Assembly (NCBI RefSeq): GCF_003073045.1
Contig: NC_037592.1
Location: 19,549,844 to 19,613,843, forward strand
Direction: 5' to 3'
DNA: 64,000 nt
DNA from: Pomacea canaliculata
Lineage: Eukaryota; Mollusca; Gastropoda; Architaenioglossa; Ampullariidae
The notes below the pieces were generated by a model. That model had not been told where the DNA came from. It saw nothing but the letters and a program-made list of their open reading frames with translations, and did no database searches. The position numbers were made by a program, and so were the translations under genes. Shown piece after piece: positions 37,343-50,400 of the stretch (position 1 is its first letter; each line of letters starts with the position of its first letter).

Positions 37343-38055
37343 GATGTCACATTAATGTAAGAAAGTGTTGCTTACAATATTACCGCATAAATTGGACATA
37401 TACATGGTAATGAAAAATGGTTTGATGCTTAGGACGGCGCATGTGTTGATGCTTGAGTCATGTCCGCAAATGTGAGAAAAAAAAAAAAAATAGAGATTTC
37501 AGGGAAATTTAAAGGATAATGGATAGGTACGTGTATTTACTAGAAGACATATGGTAGAAAGAGAACTAGTGTGCATACTTTCATGACACCCAAGTCTGGA
37601 TTGATAATGCATAAAGATATATTTAGGCCATTTAATTCTATAGTTGATGTTTTTATTTTAATGATATTTGATATCAGAGTCAAATCTCCAATGTAAAATA
37701 ACACAAATTGGTGTCAATGCAATGTGATCATGAAGTGTTACAGTCATGAGCTGATTTCTCAGAAATTTTTTATCTGTTACAAACATGTCTCATCTTACTA
37801 TTATTTGAGAATGAGAATCAGAGCAAATGTAGAAAATCAATTTAGGATGTACTTTAAACAGATCATCATGCTAAAAAATTGCACAGTTCCACTTGACCCA
37901 AACTTCTGAATTATAAATGGTGTAAATATAGTCGAGCTGCATGAGTACTCTGTTTTGATAATAAATTATATGCAACATTGCCATATTTCATGAGAAGAGT
38001 ATGTTTGATCTTTTCCTCACTTCTTGCATTCTATCACTTTTTCTCTGTTCAGATC

Positions 38056-41000
38056 ATGGAGCTGACGAAAAAAAGAATTACTGCATTTAATGCCTTTTGC
38101 AGCCAAAAGCAAAAGGGTATGTTAATTTTTTCTCTGTGCTTTGAATCCTCTTATAATATGGTGATTTTCTTCTTATAATTCTATATCATTATGTAAAAAA
38201 GTAGAGATTATTATAGATCTTTTGACTATGTAACCTTTTCTGGTGAGAGGTTTTAATTTTCTATACCTGTTGTGCCTATTATTAGGCACTGCTATTGCAT
38301 CTATTGTATCATAACTGTTTAATTGTTTTTCTTTTTGCTAGATGATCCCCAGATAGGTCTCGGCTGCAAACTGTGGTCGAGAGAATGGCGTAGCATGGGA
38401 CCTGTAGAGAGGGAAGATTACCAAAAAATAGCCAAGGGTTTGTCCTTAAAAGGACTAAGCCCGGATAAATTTTACCGAAACATAGTAAAACTGGTAGCTC
38501 TCTTATTACTCTTATGCTTTATGTCAATGTTGTAATTTTTCATAAAATTGTTGATGTTAGTAATAGATGCTAATAAACTTTAAAATGACAAAACTAATAA
38601 TTTATGGTAGGTGATTGTCTATAAGTTTAAAGCATTACCATATAGTCTGAATTAGTGTACAGTATGAATTTTGATCAGTACAATAAAAGAATGCTAATAA
38701 ACTTGTACAAATACTAATATTCTTGCACTTATATAGATCATTCAGCACTTAAAGGAGACAGTAGATACTTTTTAGTCTCTTCTTTATTGATTACAGGTCA
38801 GACGTGTCATTTTATTTCTTGTATTTGAAGCTGTTTCTACCTGTTGGAATTGTGAAGGCATGCTGAATTTTCTCTGTGTTACAGATAAAAGAACTACAGG
38901 AAATGCCAGACTCACAGTATGAGTCTGTGTGCGTCCTCAGATTGCAAAATAATCAATTCTCTTGCAAGGGATTTGGTCCACTAACACATATGCTAGATGA
39001 CTTCGAAACGAATAGAACGATCTTTGGTTTTGTTTCTAGAATAAGTGAAAAAGGCAAGTATTTTATGTAGCTGTTTCTATTTGAACAGTTGTGTATATAT
39101 TCCTGTTAACAGTAAAACCTAAATGAGCTAAAGCCATTAACAAAGAGATTATACACCTTCACAGTGTGATCCTGTTAGTTCTGCTGTCTGAATTGAAAGT
39201 TGGTGTCTAGGTCACTTTGTTCTGGCATACAGCCAAAATAGCAGTCTGATCGATCACTAATTACCAATGAACCATATACCTTCTTGGAGCCATACAAGTG
39301 GCCATCTTAGGTCAACTTTTCTTATTGCTTAAATTGTCTCAGCCATCCTTGCAATCCATCAAAACTGATGAATGTGGCTTACATGTACTTTGCAGTCTTT
39401 CTACTTCTTAATTCACCTGTATCCAAATGAATCATTTTTTAGCATTTCATACATTTCTTGGTCCATTTTGGCAGTTTCTTGTTATCATAGAAGACAACTT
39501 TTATTTCCAATCAAATTTATGTTGTTATAGCATGGAGTAAAGGGTTACATACATAAAAAAAAAAAAAAAATACAGCTGAACCGCAAAAAGTAAGGTGGTC
39601 ATTCAATTGTTTTGCAAGTTTTAAGTAGTATTTTTATAATGTTTTATTTTATGGAAGTGTGCTATTTGATCTTTCTTTTTTAGCTAAGAAAGAGACTGTA
39701 ATTTCTCTGAGGGGAAAAGTAAGGGAGAAGCTGTCAAAAATTGCTAGTAAGTGTCTTCCGTCATTTCACATGTACCTTCTCACATTTTCGTTAATGTATA
39801 TTAACAACTTATGTATAGTTTCATAATTTTTTTGATGAAAACAACTATTTTTATAATAGGCAAACATTCCAATAAGAATGATAACCAACTGTATGTGGTC
39901 CATTTGCTAAAATTCTTTAATGATTATAGAAAAAAGTATAAATTCTTTTAGCTGTTTGTATATCATGCTGCTTTATTCAGTGAATGCTTTCATTTCTTTC
40001 ATCTGAAGCTCATGTTTCTGTCATGTCAAGCTTATAAAGCATTCAAGTGTCATTGATCTGACAGATGTAGTGTTTTTGAGTTTACATCAATCTGCTAAAC
40101 ACGTTTTAAATCTATAATTGTTTCATTTAAAGGAAACAGTTGTAACTGATTAAGAAAATTGTTAAAATGATAGTGTGTTAATGCTATTAGAATTGTTTAA
40201 CTAACAAGTCAAGGAATACAGGGATTTATAGAATGTTGAGATATATACGGATGTTTGACGTGTTTTCAGAACGGGATCTTGGCCTAAATCAGTTTCCATA
40301 CAAAAGATTACAGCGGGGAGAATTTGAGGTAGAAGGAGTACCATCATCTCTTTTGCCTCTGAAGCCCCTTTTAAAGATGAATAGCTTGGAATTAAAACAG
40401 CTCATGGACAGCGCTGTATCAATCAAGAGGTATGATTACTTCAATTACTGTGTTTTAAAAGTAATCTCTTAGATATGATGGTCTTCCCCCAGCATCCCCA
40501 TGCACAGTTTTAGATGAGAATACTTGTGCATACCATATATCGTACTGGGTAGATAAATATTTTTATATTTCTTATCACCTTTATATTGCTTGAAAGCAAA
40601 TAAGCTGTGAGTTAAATTGAGTAAATATTAATTTCACTTTACAGTGACCTTTCACTACGTAGTGGTCTGACATTGGAAAAAAATAACTCACCAACATGCT
40701 ATTGCACATCAGGTCTTTACAGATAATAAACATTATTAAGAAAACAGTTAAAATTTGTGCTAAGTTCTTGATTGGCATACACATAACTCTTGCAGGATAT
40801 CTGCAACACATCTGGCAAGTCACCATCATCCCCCTGAAGATGCAACAGAAGAGACACACCATACACCAAACACAGTTACACAATACATCAGATAGACCAC
40901 AATAAACACACATATGACACAGTGCAGCAGAAAGACCCCATTGATATATCACATCCCATACCACACACTGTCCACCACACAGGCATAATGCAGGCACAAG

Positions 41001-43135
41001 ACAAAGAGAGCAGAGATACATCACAGGTTCAGATGCAGACAGGTGACTTGAGGTAATATCAAGTACAATTTTTTTTAAATGTTTGTATTAGCTGTAAATA
41101 AATGTAGTTTAAATGTTGTTGATGACAGATGTTGTACGTTGTTAGATGACAGAATTATCTTAAAACTGTCTTAATCATATAGTCTCACATGTGTGATGTG
41201 TCCGTCACACATAAACAATGTTAGAAAGTGGTGCACCCAATTTATATTGTTAACTGGTATTAGGAGCAGAGCAAAATTAAGGACGAGGATAGCGCAGTCA
41301 ATTTTTTGGGGGGTAATGTTTTTTAAATAGAGATCCCATAGTGTTTTTCTGAGTTTATTTGACCCTTCTCAGCCATTGTGCTTTCCTTTCCCTTTTTTTT
41401 GTTCATTTGTGTGTTATTGTAGATATTCACTGAATTTTGATATTTCACGGTCAACATACAATTGTGCATGTACTATGGATTTATTTAAAGTTCAGTATAC
41501 CTTCCCATGAATTCCTTTAGAGAATATAAAATAGATTTTGTTTTATGTTTTCAGCAGGAATTTCACATTGGAGTCTTCTGGTATATTTTCTTTTATCTTT
41601 AAGTTTAAAGTCAATACCTTTTTCAAGCTTTAATGTTTGTTTTTATCAGAAATCATACATCTGTTATGCTTATATTTATAAATACTTTTGAATTCATTGT
41701 TGGTAAATGTTACATCTGATAGTATTTCCTTCCTTCTCACTGATTTTCATCATTAGCATATCTTAGGCAATTATACATTTGTTTATTGTCAACATGGAAT
41801 AGTTAAGTATTTGAACAGATTTAGCATGAAGCAAATAGCTAGTCAGTTGATCCAATGGCCCTATTGAATGCCATCTTTAATGAATACATTAAGACTGCAG
41901 CAGTAATTTCATTTCAAATGCACTTCATTTCAGGTGGTACTCAGCAGCAGACTGCTGTTTTGGGTGACTCTGGCGAGCTTGTTTCAGGCTATACAAACAA
42001 AGAAAATGAAAGTAAGTCTAAAAGACAAATTTTGTCACAGAAGTTTTGTCTTTTATTTTTGCTTTCAGCATTATTAAGCTTTAGAAGACTGTCAAATATT
42101 CCATGCTTGCCGTCTGCTCCTCAGCAGAAAAGAAACTAAACATGTTTAGTACACACATGAATTTTTACAGTTATATTTCATGGCTTTTATAGGCATTGAG
42201 GTGAATGTTACTTTTCTTCACTTAAATATATTTTCTTCGGGTTATTGCTTCTACCTATTTGTATTGCTTCTTTTCTTCTTCCACTGTTGCAAACTATGTT
42301 CCGCCAGAGTATTTTGTGATAATGATTTGTTTCCTTTCTTGTCCTCCTCTGATATTTTATTATGTGGATATCCCTTTTGTTTAATGCTTCATTTCTGTCA
42401 CTTATGTGTCTTTACTGCTTAGTTGTACTTCATTATCATCATTGGCCACCTGTTTATGTTGTACAGATTAACCTTGTAGACGCCCAGGTTGCATGCTTCT
42501 ATGTGAGCAAGATTATGTCTGTATAAACTGTACACTATTATTATTATTTCAGGTGGAAATCTCCAGCAGATAACAGCTTCCATTGTACATCTTGGTTCAA
42601 CCACAACCCAAGTACAACCCAAGCCTAAAAGTAAGGGTAATCGAGCACTGTATATCATATATAGCTTAGGTTATGGCTTTCAATGTACTGTAGGTTTTGC
42701 TATTTGCATTGCTTATTGTCTTCTTTGACAGAGTTCCATACAAAGTACCTTGCTTTTTAGCTTCTAGCATATATTGCACCAAACAATTGGACCTGACACT
42801 AGTTACACCATTAGTGTAATCCTTTCCTATGTAGGTTATTTTAGTTTGTTTCTTTGTCAATACATTACTATGAAGGTGCTGATTGTAACATTTTCGAATG
42901 TTTTGCAGGGCAAAGACTTAGATGGAACTCAGAGGCACTGACAGTATTAGAAGATAGCCTTGGCCCTCTATTTGCTCTGGATGGTCCCTTACCTGGATCT
43001 GACCGCCTAGAGCACATTAGAAATAGTACGCAAGTTTTACAGAAATATAGTGTACAGCAAATATATCAAAAGCTCTTTAAGATGATTAACAAAAAGAAAA
43101 AACAAGAAGCGAGTAAGACATTTGGACAGAACTAA
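38056..43135 (+). CDS. Companion protein of the KDZ element (HMG-box-like N-terminus, SANT-like C-terminus)
   Basis: Coding exons: 38053-38116 (ATG 38056), 38342-38493, 38885-39053, 39684-39746, 40270-40429, 41934-42011, 42553-42630, 42909-43135 (TAA). Phases agree at every junction except between 40429 and 41934, so an exon was probably missed there. The N-terminus (KRITAFNAFCSQKQK, then LWSREWRSMGPVEREDYQKI) has the pattern of an HMG box. The C-terminal exon (RLRWNSEALTVLEDSLGPLF, then an Ile/Lys-rich helix) resembles SANT/Myb-like modules. The middle (LGLNQFPYKRLQRGEFEVEG) is unassigned. The intron after 39053 uses a GC donor (G|GCAAGT). A candidate polyadenylation signal lies at 43638 and another at 44262. 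A DNA-binding cofactor of transposition is inferred from location; an unrelated captured gene is possible. Confidence 0.7.
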
Positions 43136-45269
43136 AGCTAAGGAAACTTAGCTAAGGAAGCTTTCCCATCCACAGCAACAGAAAATATTGGCTTGTGACA
43201 TTATTGCATATGTAAACATTTTTATATCACTTTTATGGATGCTTTAATTTTGTGAATGGATGTTTTAAATACATTGTGAAATATTTTAGGAAAATTTTGA
43301 GTATACTGATAGCCACTCAGTAGTTGAACTGTTAGATAATGAGACTATGCTAACAACCTAAGAATCTCAAATATATACATAATGATTTCAGTTTTAAATG
43401 AACGGTAATCCTGATTAAATGTGGTTGTAGGTGCTTTAATCATCTATTTGACTTTTGTTCAATGATATATGTATTATTCTAAACTGTTTTTATTTAAAAA
43501 CGAAACAGGATATGGAAACAAAGATGTTTTAAGGCTGTATTAATACATACAAAATTAACAGAGTAATAAGTGCTATAGCTTCATTAAAATGCAGTTAACT
43601 TGGCGTTAAATAAGACAGAGGGGGTGCCTCGAGATTAAATAAATTTGTGAATTTCTGTTATGCAAACATTCCTACATAGTGAGGGTGTAGTTACTGTCGT
43701 GCAATGACTAGACCGAACAATTGTTTTCAGCTTTTTTTCTAAAGCTTTTTCCTACTTTTGATATATACATTTGCTGAACTTGTGTGAAAGATATTTTTTT
43801 TTTTTTTTTTTTTTGTACAAAGGAGAAATAAGTTTTTTGTGAGAACAATATGGCTGCAGTTTTTGTGTCATTCAAATTTTGATTTATGCTGGAACAAACT
43901 GCACATTTCTGGAAATTGTTTTGCAGTCTGTGGTATGCAACCAATGAAGATGGAGGTTCTTTGTTAAAAAATTTTTGCAATCACAACAGCATGATTGAGT
44001 CTGCACTTTGAGTTCTCCTAGCTTTTATTGTAATCTAAATACTTGTTTTGCTAGCCCTTCAGCCAGTAAATCAATCATTCAATGATTCATTCATCATCAT
44101 CCTCGTAATCATCATCACTATGTGTAACTTGTACTAATGGACTGCCTGCAGGCAATTTCTTTTGAATTTCTGGAACGAACGAATGACTGTTACCTTATGT
44201 GTATATGTTTGTATTATATTGCAAGATACTGTATTTACTATTTCATGTATTTGTGAGACAAAATAAATGTTTTAAAAAAAAAAAAGACCGAGGGGGGAAG
44301 AAAATTTTGTCTGACTGATGCTCATTTGCTGCCTGAAAAGTGGTATTTTATGCTTTTCATTACATGCATGGATGGTGTCCTAAGTGTTCAAGGTACACAT
44401 AAATGTGTTACAATATCACATTGTTTTAGCGGTATGGACTGCAAGAAATTTGAGTTGTTGGTAGACTTTTCACTGGACTTTTGCACTATTATTCATCCAA
44501 ACACATGAACACTTTGATGTGTCAATAAGAAATCCTCATTGTGTTGACAGTGTGTCGATACAGTTGGACACAATATTATTTGTCATTTTCTCTATCAAGG
44601 CCTCAAAAATGATGAGCAAATATGGTAATCGCACATAGGAGCAAAGGGACATTTACAGTTCATAGAAACATTTGTTCCCAAAGATACCACTGCTTCTTAG
44701 TGATAACAGAGTAACCATAAGAAAATAAATTTCCCATCCTGTAACACATTGAAAAAGAAGTGAAACTGTTAACAATTTGATGAACTTTATAATAATAATC
44801 ACATTGTCACCAAACAGAAACAGACCTAGAATGTTCACCGAAACAATGGCAATATATCTCTCTATGTGTGCTTCTTCTCTTACAAGTAGAATCTCATATT
44901 AGACATTACTAGTCTCCTCCGACTGTTTCCTAGTAGGTAGGGCACCCACTTATGCCAGGTGCAAAAGATGTAAAGTTCTTTCATTTTATGTTTCCGTCAT
45001 GTGCACTTTTTCTCACACTGTCTTCTTGCTTTTGTAATCAAAGCGCATCTCCAAAGTTGTGTAGTTTTCAGTTATTTAGCCGTGATACTAAACGCCATAC
45101 GACGGTCCGGCAGTGCACCACTCCTACCCCACTGAATTAGGTTTTTCCCACGAGAGTGGGCGTTCGCCATGGCTGTCCCCTATCATGCATGATGCCCTTC
45201 AGGACCACAACATCTTTGTGTAACCTGGAGGGAGGTCGACATAAGAAAACTATGCTTTACCAATGACAC
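43136..45269. other. 3' region of the companion gene and spacer
   Basis: Holds the presumed 3' untranslated region, with AATAAA at 43638-43643 and 44262-44267; the second is followed directly by an A-rich run. No further gene is seen. From about 45,090 short LINE-like pieces begin. Confidence 0.45.
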
Positions 45270-46037
45270 GATCTGATGTCCGGTAACAAGAAGGAAGATT
45301 GTAATAGACAATCAGTCAAACTTAATGGCGTGAGTGATCAGGACTTGTCAAATGTTTTGAAAAACTGTTATGCACGTTTTGAGAATCATGATTTTTCTGA
45401 TAAAGTTAGGGCACTTGTCCCTAATGATAACAGTAATTTCTCAAGTCGATGTGACAAAACTGCTTAAGCGGGTTAGGGTTAACAAGGCGAAGGGCCACAT
45501 GGAATATGTGGGCGAGTCTTGGATTGGTGTGCTGTTCAACTAGGTGGAGTGTTTCAACACCTCTTTCAATTCTCTATTGACTCAGGGCACATTCCTACAC
45601 TCTGGAAACTCTCTAACATCATCCCACTCGCCCAAAAAGCTAATCCTAGTCAACCTAATGATTTTCGGCCAATAGCACTAACCTCCCTCATAATGAAAAC
45701 CCTTCAGAAGATTGTCAAAAATCTCATCCTAACATCAGTAGAGAGTAAATTGGACCCACTGCAATTTGCTTATAGGAAGGGTAGGAGTGTTGATGACGCC
45801 AAGTTGTTTATTTTGAACATGCTGTATAAACATCTGGAAAAGCGCAAGACACATGCCAGACTACTTTTCGCAGATTTTATTTCTGCATTCAACACAGTGC
45901 AACCATACCTTCTAGCTCTGAGACTATCTGGTTTTGACCTACCACACCAATTGGTCTTATGGATAGTGGATTTTTTTACATGCAGACAGCAGAGGGTGTA
46001 TGTGTATGCCCTGTTTCCAACAAATATTTTTAGATGA
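45270..46037 (+). mobile_element. LINE relic with reverse transcriptase (Rex1/CR1-like)
   Basis: Plus-strand frames give SDQDLSNVLKNCYARFENHD (linker) and, from 45519, the RT fingers and palm: LWKLSNIIPLAQKANPSQPN, DFRPIALTSLIMKTLQKIV, QFAYRKGRSVDDAKLFIL, LLFADFISAFNTVQP. Alignment to the LINE at 59.4-60.6 kb (VDDAKLFTLHTLIKHLE, LLFTDFSSAFNTIQP) shows the same family. It ends at an A-rich run near 46037 before the YADD motif, so it is 3'-truncated or rearranged. Confidence 0.8.
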
Positions 46038-46079
46038 AAAAAAAAAACAAAAAACAAATGCACACCTACCCATCACACA

Positions 46080-46700
46080 AACACACACAGCTGACAGTTC
46101 ATCTGTGATTGAGTAGCTGGACTGCTGATGGCACAAAAGATTTCAGATGCCTATTGCTTTTGCATACTGGCATGGCATAGCTGTTACCTGAGATTAATAC
46201 AAATTCTCCCGCTAGCACATGTTCAGGTATGGACAGAATGCGGGAAGCTTTCCTAACTAGTTGTTGATCACAGAAGGAAGTCGAGTACCTCTGTTAAATA
46301 CCAATTATCTTGGAACAGACGTGGACAATGCTATTCAAACTGTTCCTATCATGGACAGATAGATTACGAAACCATGATACAAATGAGAAGGATAAAAGAC
46401 TCTCAATAAAAGACTGGTAGAAACAACCTAAAATTGCACTGCTAACGGAGAAACTATTTAACTTCCGCAAAAGGTACATTCTTTGCTGGCCACGTTTGAC
46501 AATGTGTTCAGTGTTTAGAGTCCATTTAAGCTGGCAATCTTAAACAGTTCCCAGGTACCTGAAAGAGGTAACAGTTTCAACAGGTTTGCTATGTATCACA
46601 AGCCATTCAGAGTAATGAAGGTTGAACTTCATTGAAAGATTTCTTAGTCTTTACATATGCGGATGTTACACCTCTTGTTCATTTTGGAAGGGAAGGTGCT
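46080..46700 (-). mobile_element. LINE relic, C-terminal part, opposite orientation
   Basis: The minus strand reads FRYLGTV, QQRMYLLRKLNSFSVSSAIL, FYQSFIESLLSFSFVSW, NSLNSIVHVCSKIIG. This is the region after the RT catalytic core, homologous to the end of the LINE near 59.6-60.0 kb (LFLLRKLRSFSV, FYRSHIESVLSFSF). The order and orientation relative to 45270-46037 do not fit one simple insertion or a twin-priming inversion, so it is probably a separate insertion. Confidence 0.7.
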
Positions 46701-47451
46701 TCCACCTTAAGGTGATTTCACAATGTAGCAGCTCAGTTGTTACTGAGGCTTGTAGATGGGGGAAACACAGAGCTGGGGCGAAATGGCAGTTGTTCAGTGT
46801 CATGTGTAGTAATTAGTAATGGTTTTTATGAACATCCAACCCGTTTAAAGTTGTTTTAGATCTTTTATGCACTTCAGTCCAACTTTCAGCTTGAAGGAAA
46901 AATAATCTTTCAATCTTCTTTGGGGATATCTGTACTGGAGTGAGTTTTGTCGCAAAACTATTTCGAAAACATCTAAAACTAGCCTTCACGACATGTGATT
47001 TTTTCCTTGAGGGTAAGGTTGCAACCATTCAAAGTCTTAATTTATCAGGATGCATTTGACTTAACAGTTTGTTAGTATAAAATAAGATGGTTACCATTAT
47101 TATTTAGTAGTCAATAATGCATCTAAAACTGTTTACGCTTTTAAGGAAGATGATTAAATGATTTTTATAATTTTTTTCTGCAGACGGACACAAAAAAGTC
47201 TAGAGGGACAATAAACAGAAGGGAATAATAGCTATCAGTTTCATATCAATAAAACATATGCCAGTGTTCCACCCTGAGTACAGGAGACATGTGGGTAACA
47301 CGGAATGTTTACTTAATTACCATCCCCATCAGAATCTTCATCGTCTGTGTCAATGTCACTAAACATATCTATTACATCATCAGAACAATTTAGAAGAAGT
47401 GTCGGTTGATCCTTAGCTGCCGACAGTAAACTGCCAATGGAGCAGTCAAAG
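46701..47451. other. Spacer between convergent transposon genes
   Basis: No coding exon was recognised between the LINE relic and the transposase stop codon at 47452. It probably includes the 3' untranslated region of the transposase, but no clear minus-strand AATAAA stands out. Confidence 0.4.
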
Positions 47452-50400
47452 TTAATTTTTTTGAAATCCAGGGTGATGACACAAAGTGCCCTGAAGCAAA
47501 TGTAACATGTCTTCCACTATCATCTTGCTGAATGACTTAACATAATTCAGTCCAAGATGATATCGAGTGTGATCAGTCAAGTACTGCACAGGTGAGATGT
47601 TATAATGCACCAGCCACTGCTGCAGAAGGTCTATATCTTCGAGGATACGTTTCTCTTCTTCTTCTGCACAGCAGCATTCGGTAACAGAATTGGCAGCTTG
47701 GACTTGCTCTCTACACAAGTTGTGATTGTTGTTTTCATATACGGCAGACTTAGGGTTTGCAAGCTGTGCAAATAAAATATTGATGCCCTTCTCTCGTAGC
47801 TGGTTGCCAACAGCCTGTAGATTAGTGGTGTTGAGATGAAGTCTTTTTGTGAGTCGCATGGCAATTTTCTGACCATCTGCACAAAACATTGTAAGGTAAG
47901 AGTGACCCAAAAACATTCTATAGAGAAAATGGTCAAACAGTACTTATACAATATTATGCATGCTGCCTATATGCAACCATCCCAAGAAAAATGTCATAAC
48001 TGAAACATGAATCAAATGATTATTCAACAACAAGCAGAGTATATAATCTTACTGTATATGCCTTGAAGGTAAAAAAAAAATTACAGTTAGAATGCAAACT
48101 ACAGAGTTTTCTTATGGGAATAATGCCTCAGATGACTGCAAATATAAAATAACCCCTTAAGTCATGCAGTGTATGATAGTGCAATCTTGTATATTCTTAA
48201 TGGAACTGTATGATTAATTAATTAACTAGAAGATTTTAAATATTTCATACAATCCTTGCTGCCCTGAAATGTGAAGGAATGACATTTTACTTGAACATCA
48301 ACCTGTACAAGAATTACATTTTCAATGATAATGAATTTAAAAAAAATAAATACAAACCAGCATAGCGCTTCTTCAGTCCCAGCAAGTGCTGACGCTCTGT
48401 AGAAAGCTTCCTGGCCTTCTCAATCAGTGGATCAGTCCCTACAGCAAATCAAATGGTCAGATCACAACAAGCATCAATATATGTTATAATAAAATGAATG
48501 ACAAGATCACTCGTGGTAATGATAATCAATAAAATTACTGCTGGCATGCAGTCTTCTTACTATCACATGGACAATAGTGAATTATCATTTTTGAATGTTT
48601 TAATTAACTTAATTTTTTGGTAGCTTCTGCTTCAGAAAAATTGCTTTGCTTGATTATTCCTACTTTTACATATCTTTTGTTCAGCAAAGGTGAGTCTCCA
48701 TATGACATATATCTTAGTCCTAGAGCCTGTACTTGATATCACAAAATGCTGCAGCTATCATCATATCACATGCTCATTTCTGTGTTTGAAGCATTAAGAC
48801 AACTGACAATAGTTATTGTGCGGTATAATCTCTTTTACATTGTTAGTATGTGTCTTACATTTTGATGTTTGACATACCTCTTTGATCATCATTTGTCACT
48901 AGAATCTGTGTCAGTTGATGAAGCCAATCCACAGCATTTCCATCATCTGAAGTTAAAGGCAGTTTCCAACAAAGAAAAGCACAGCAATGAGGGGCACAAA
49001 AATCAAGGTGCTTAAAGGGACTATTATCTCTGGATTTATGAATTCTTTTTGTTTAGGTGTCATACACAGGCTTCGGTTTCTCTTACATTTGTTGTGATGG
49101 TAGAAATATATTACAGAGAGATACTAATATTAAGCATTCTATTCTATCCTGTATTATTCAATAAGTGTTACTTACACTTTCTTTCCACATCACTGATGAA
49201 TACCTTGGAATTCACTTGAATTTGCCTTGCTTTCTTAAGCCTTACAGAAAATGTCTGAACTGAAAGGAAAAGTAGTAATGCAAAGTCATTTGCAAAATTT
49301 GTTAAAAAAGCACCTTGAAAAAAAAACCAAATATAAAATAAATAACTATGCATGATACTTGTCAACAAAGACATTGCCCACAAAACGATCAAATACACAG
49401 TGGATCAAAAGTACCAAAGAAATAAACAAATATGCTGCCAATTATTTTACAGTAGTTTTCAGTTGTTATGATTATATATTATACATGATATAATCACAAC
49501 ACACATGTATAATGGGCTGCTCCATAAATTACCAATAGAAAAGAAAATTCTCCGTCCATAATTAAGTAGAGCACTGCTTAGAAGATCCTGTCTATTCGGC
49601 AGTGTCATCTCCTTGCTCCATAAAAATTTTCGTAGGAAGGACCACAATCTTTCAATGGCTTCTCCATCTATTAGACCGGTTCCTTTGCAGTATCGCTGTC
49701 CAAATGTCATCTACAATAGTACCATAGAATCAATCGTTGAAAATGAAATGTCTCTAATAAACAAATTGCATCTTTGTATATTTCTTATTCTTGGTTGTGC
49801 ATTCTGCATTTATTTGTATCTATATTTATGTGTATACAATAACACTATAGCAAATAATTGTATTATTATTAATCACTGCAGATAACTAACCTGACACCTT
49901 GTGTTGTGAGCAAAGCTATGGAAAACAGGAACAACCAATTTGAATCTCTCTGCAAGTTGTCCAGTCAGTTCTGGACACCTCTGTTGAAATAAAACAATAA
50001 GGCTAAATATACAAAGCTACAGCTCCAACTCAACACATTTTTATCACACCTTAAGATATATGATGTAATCATTCAGTAGTACATATTTATAAACTCTGTC
50101 TTCTCCAAAATAAGAAACCAACTAAAATAGTACATAATAATCATCACTTAACCTTGGTGTCATTATACACCTGGTGTAAACCACCATGCAGGTGGTTTTT
50201 TTTATAAAACCAATACCATGCTACAGACAATACCAATAACATACAAAACAATGTCAGTTTATTTTATCTGAAACACCTAAGATTCAACTGGTGTTTTACA
50301 TACCCCAAGATGAGCTTGCAGTCTACAGGCAATATCATACATGACAATCTGCTTTTCATTTGTAGCACCAACCTGCCTTGAAGCAATCTGCTTCATAATA

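Larger units (their letters stand above)
35880..37346 (+). repeat. Left terminal inverted repeat of the KDZ element
   Basis: This arm matches the reverse complement of 62246-63945. The outer ~140 bp (GCATACTCAGCATGCTGCAG, CCCCGCATACTCAATATGCC) is nearly identical, then comes about 780 bp of CA/CG-rich repeats, then an inner ~540 bp well conserved up to TTCAGTTTGGTAAGTAGATG. Beyond 37346 the two sides diverge at once. The arm is 1467 bp long, unusually long for a DNA transposon. Confidence 0.9.

Noticed and set aside
45270..46700. LINE with 5' inversion by twin priming
   Set aside because: In twin priming the inverted part is the 5' part on the far side from the 3' tail. Here the 5' piece lies beyond the 3' end of the minus-strand piece, so two insertions are simpler.
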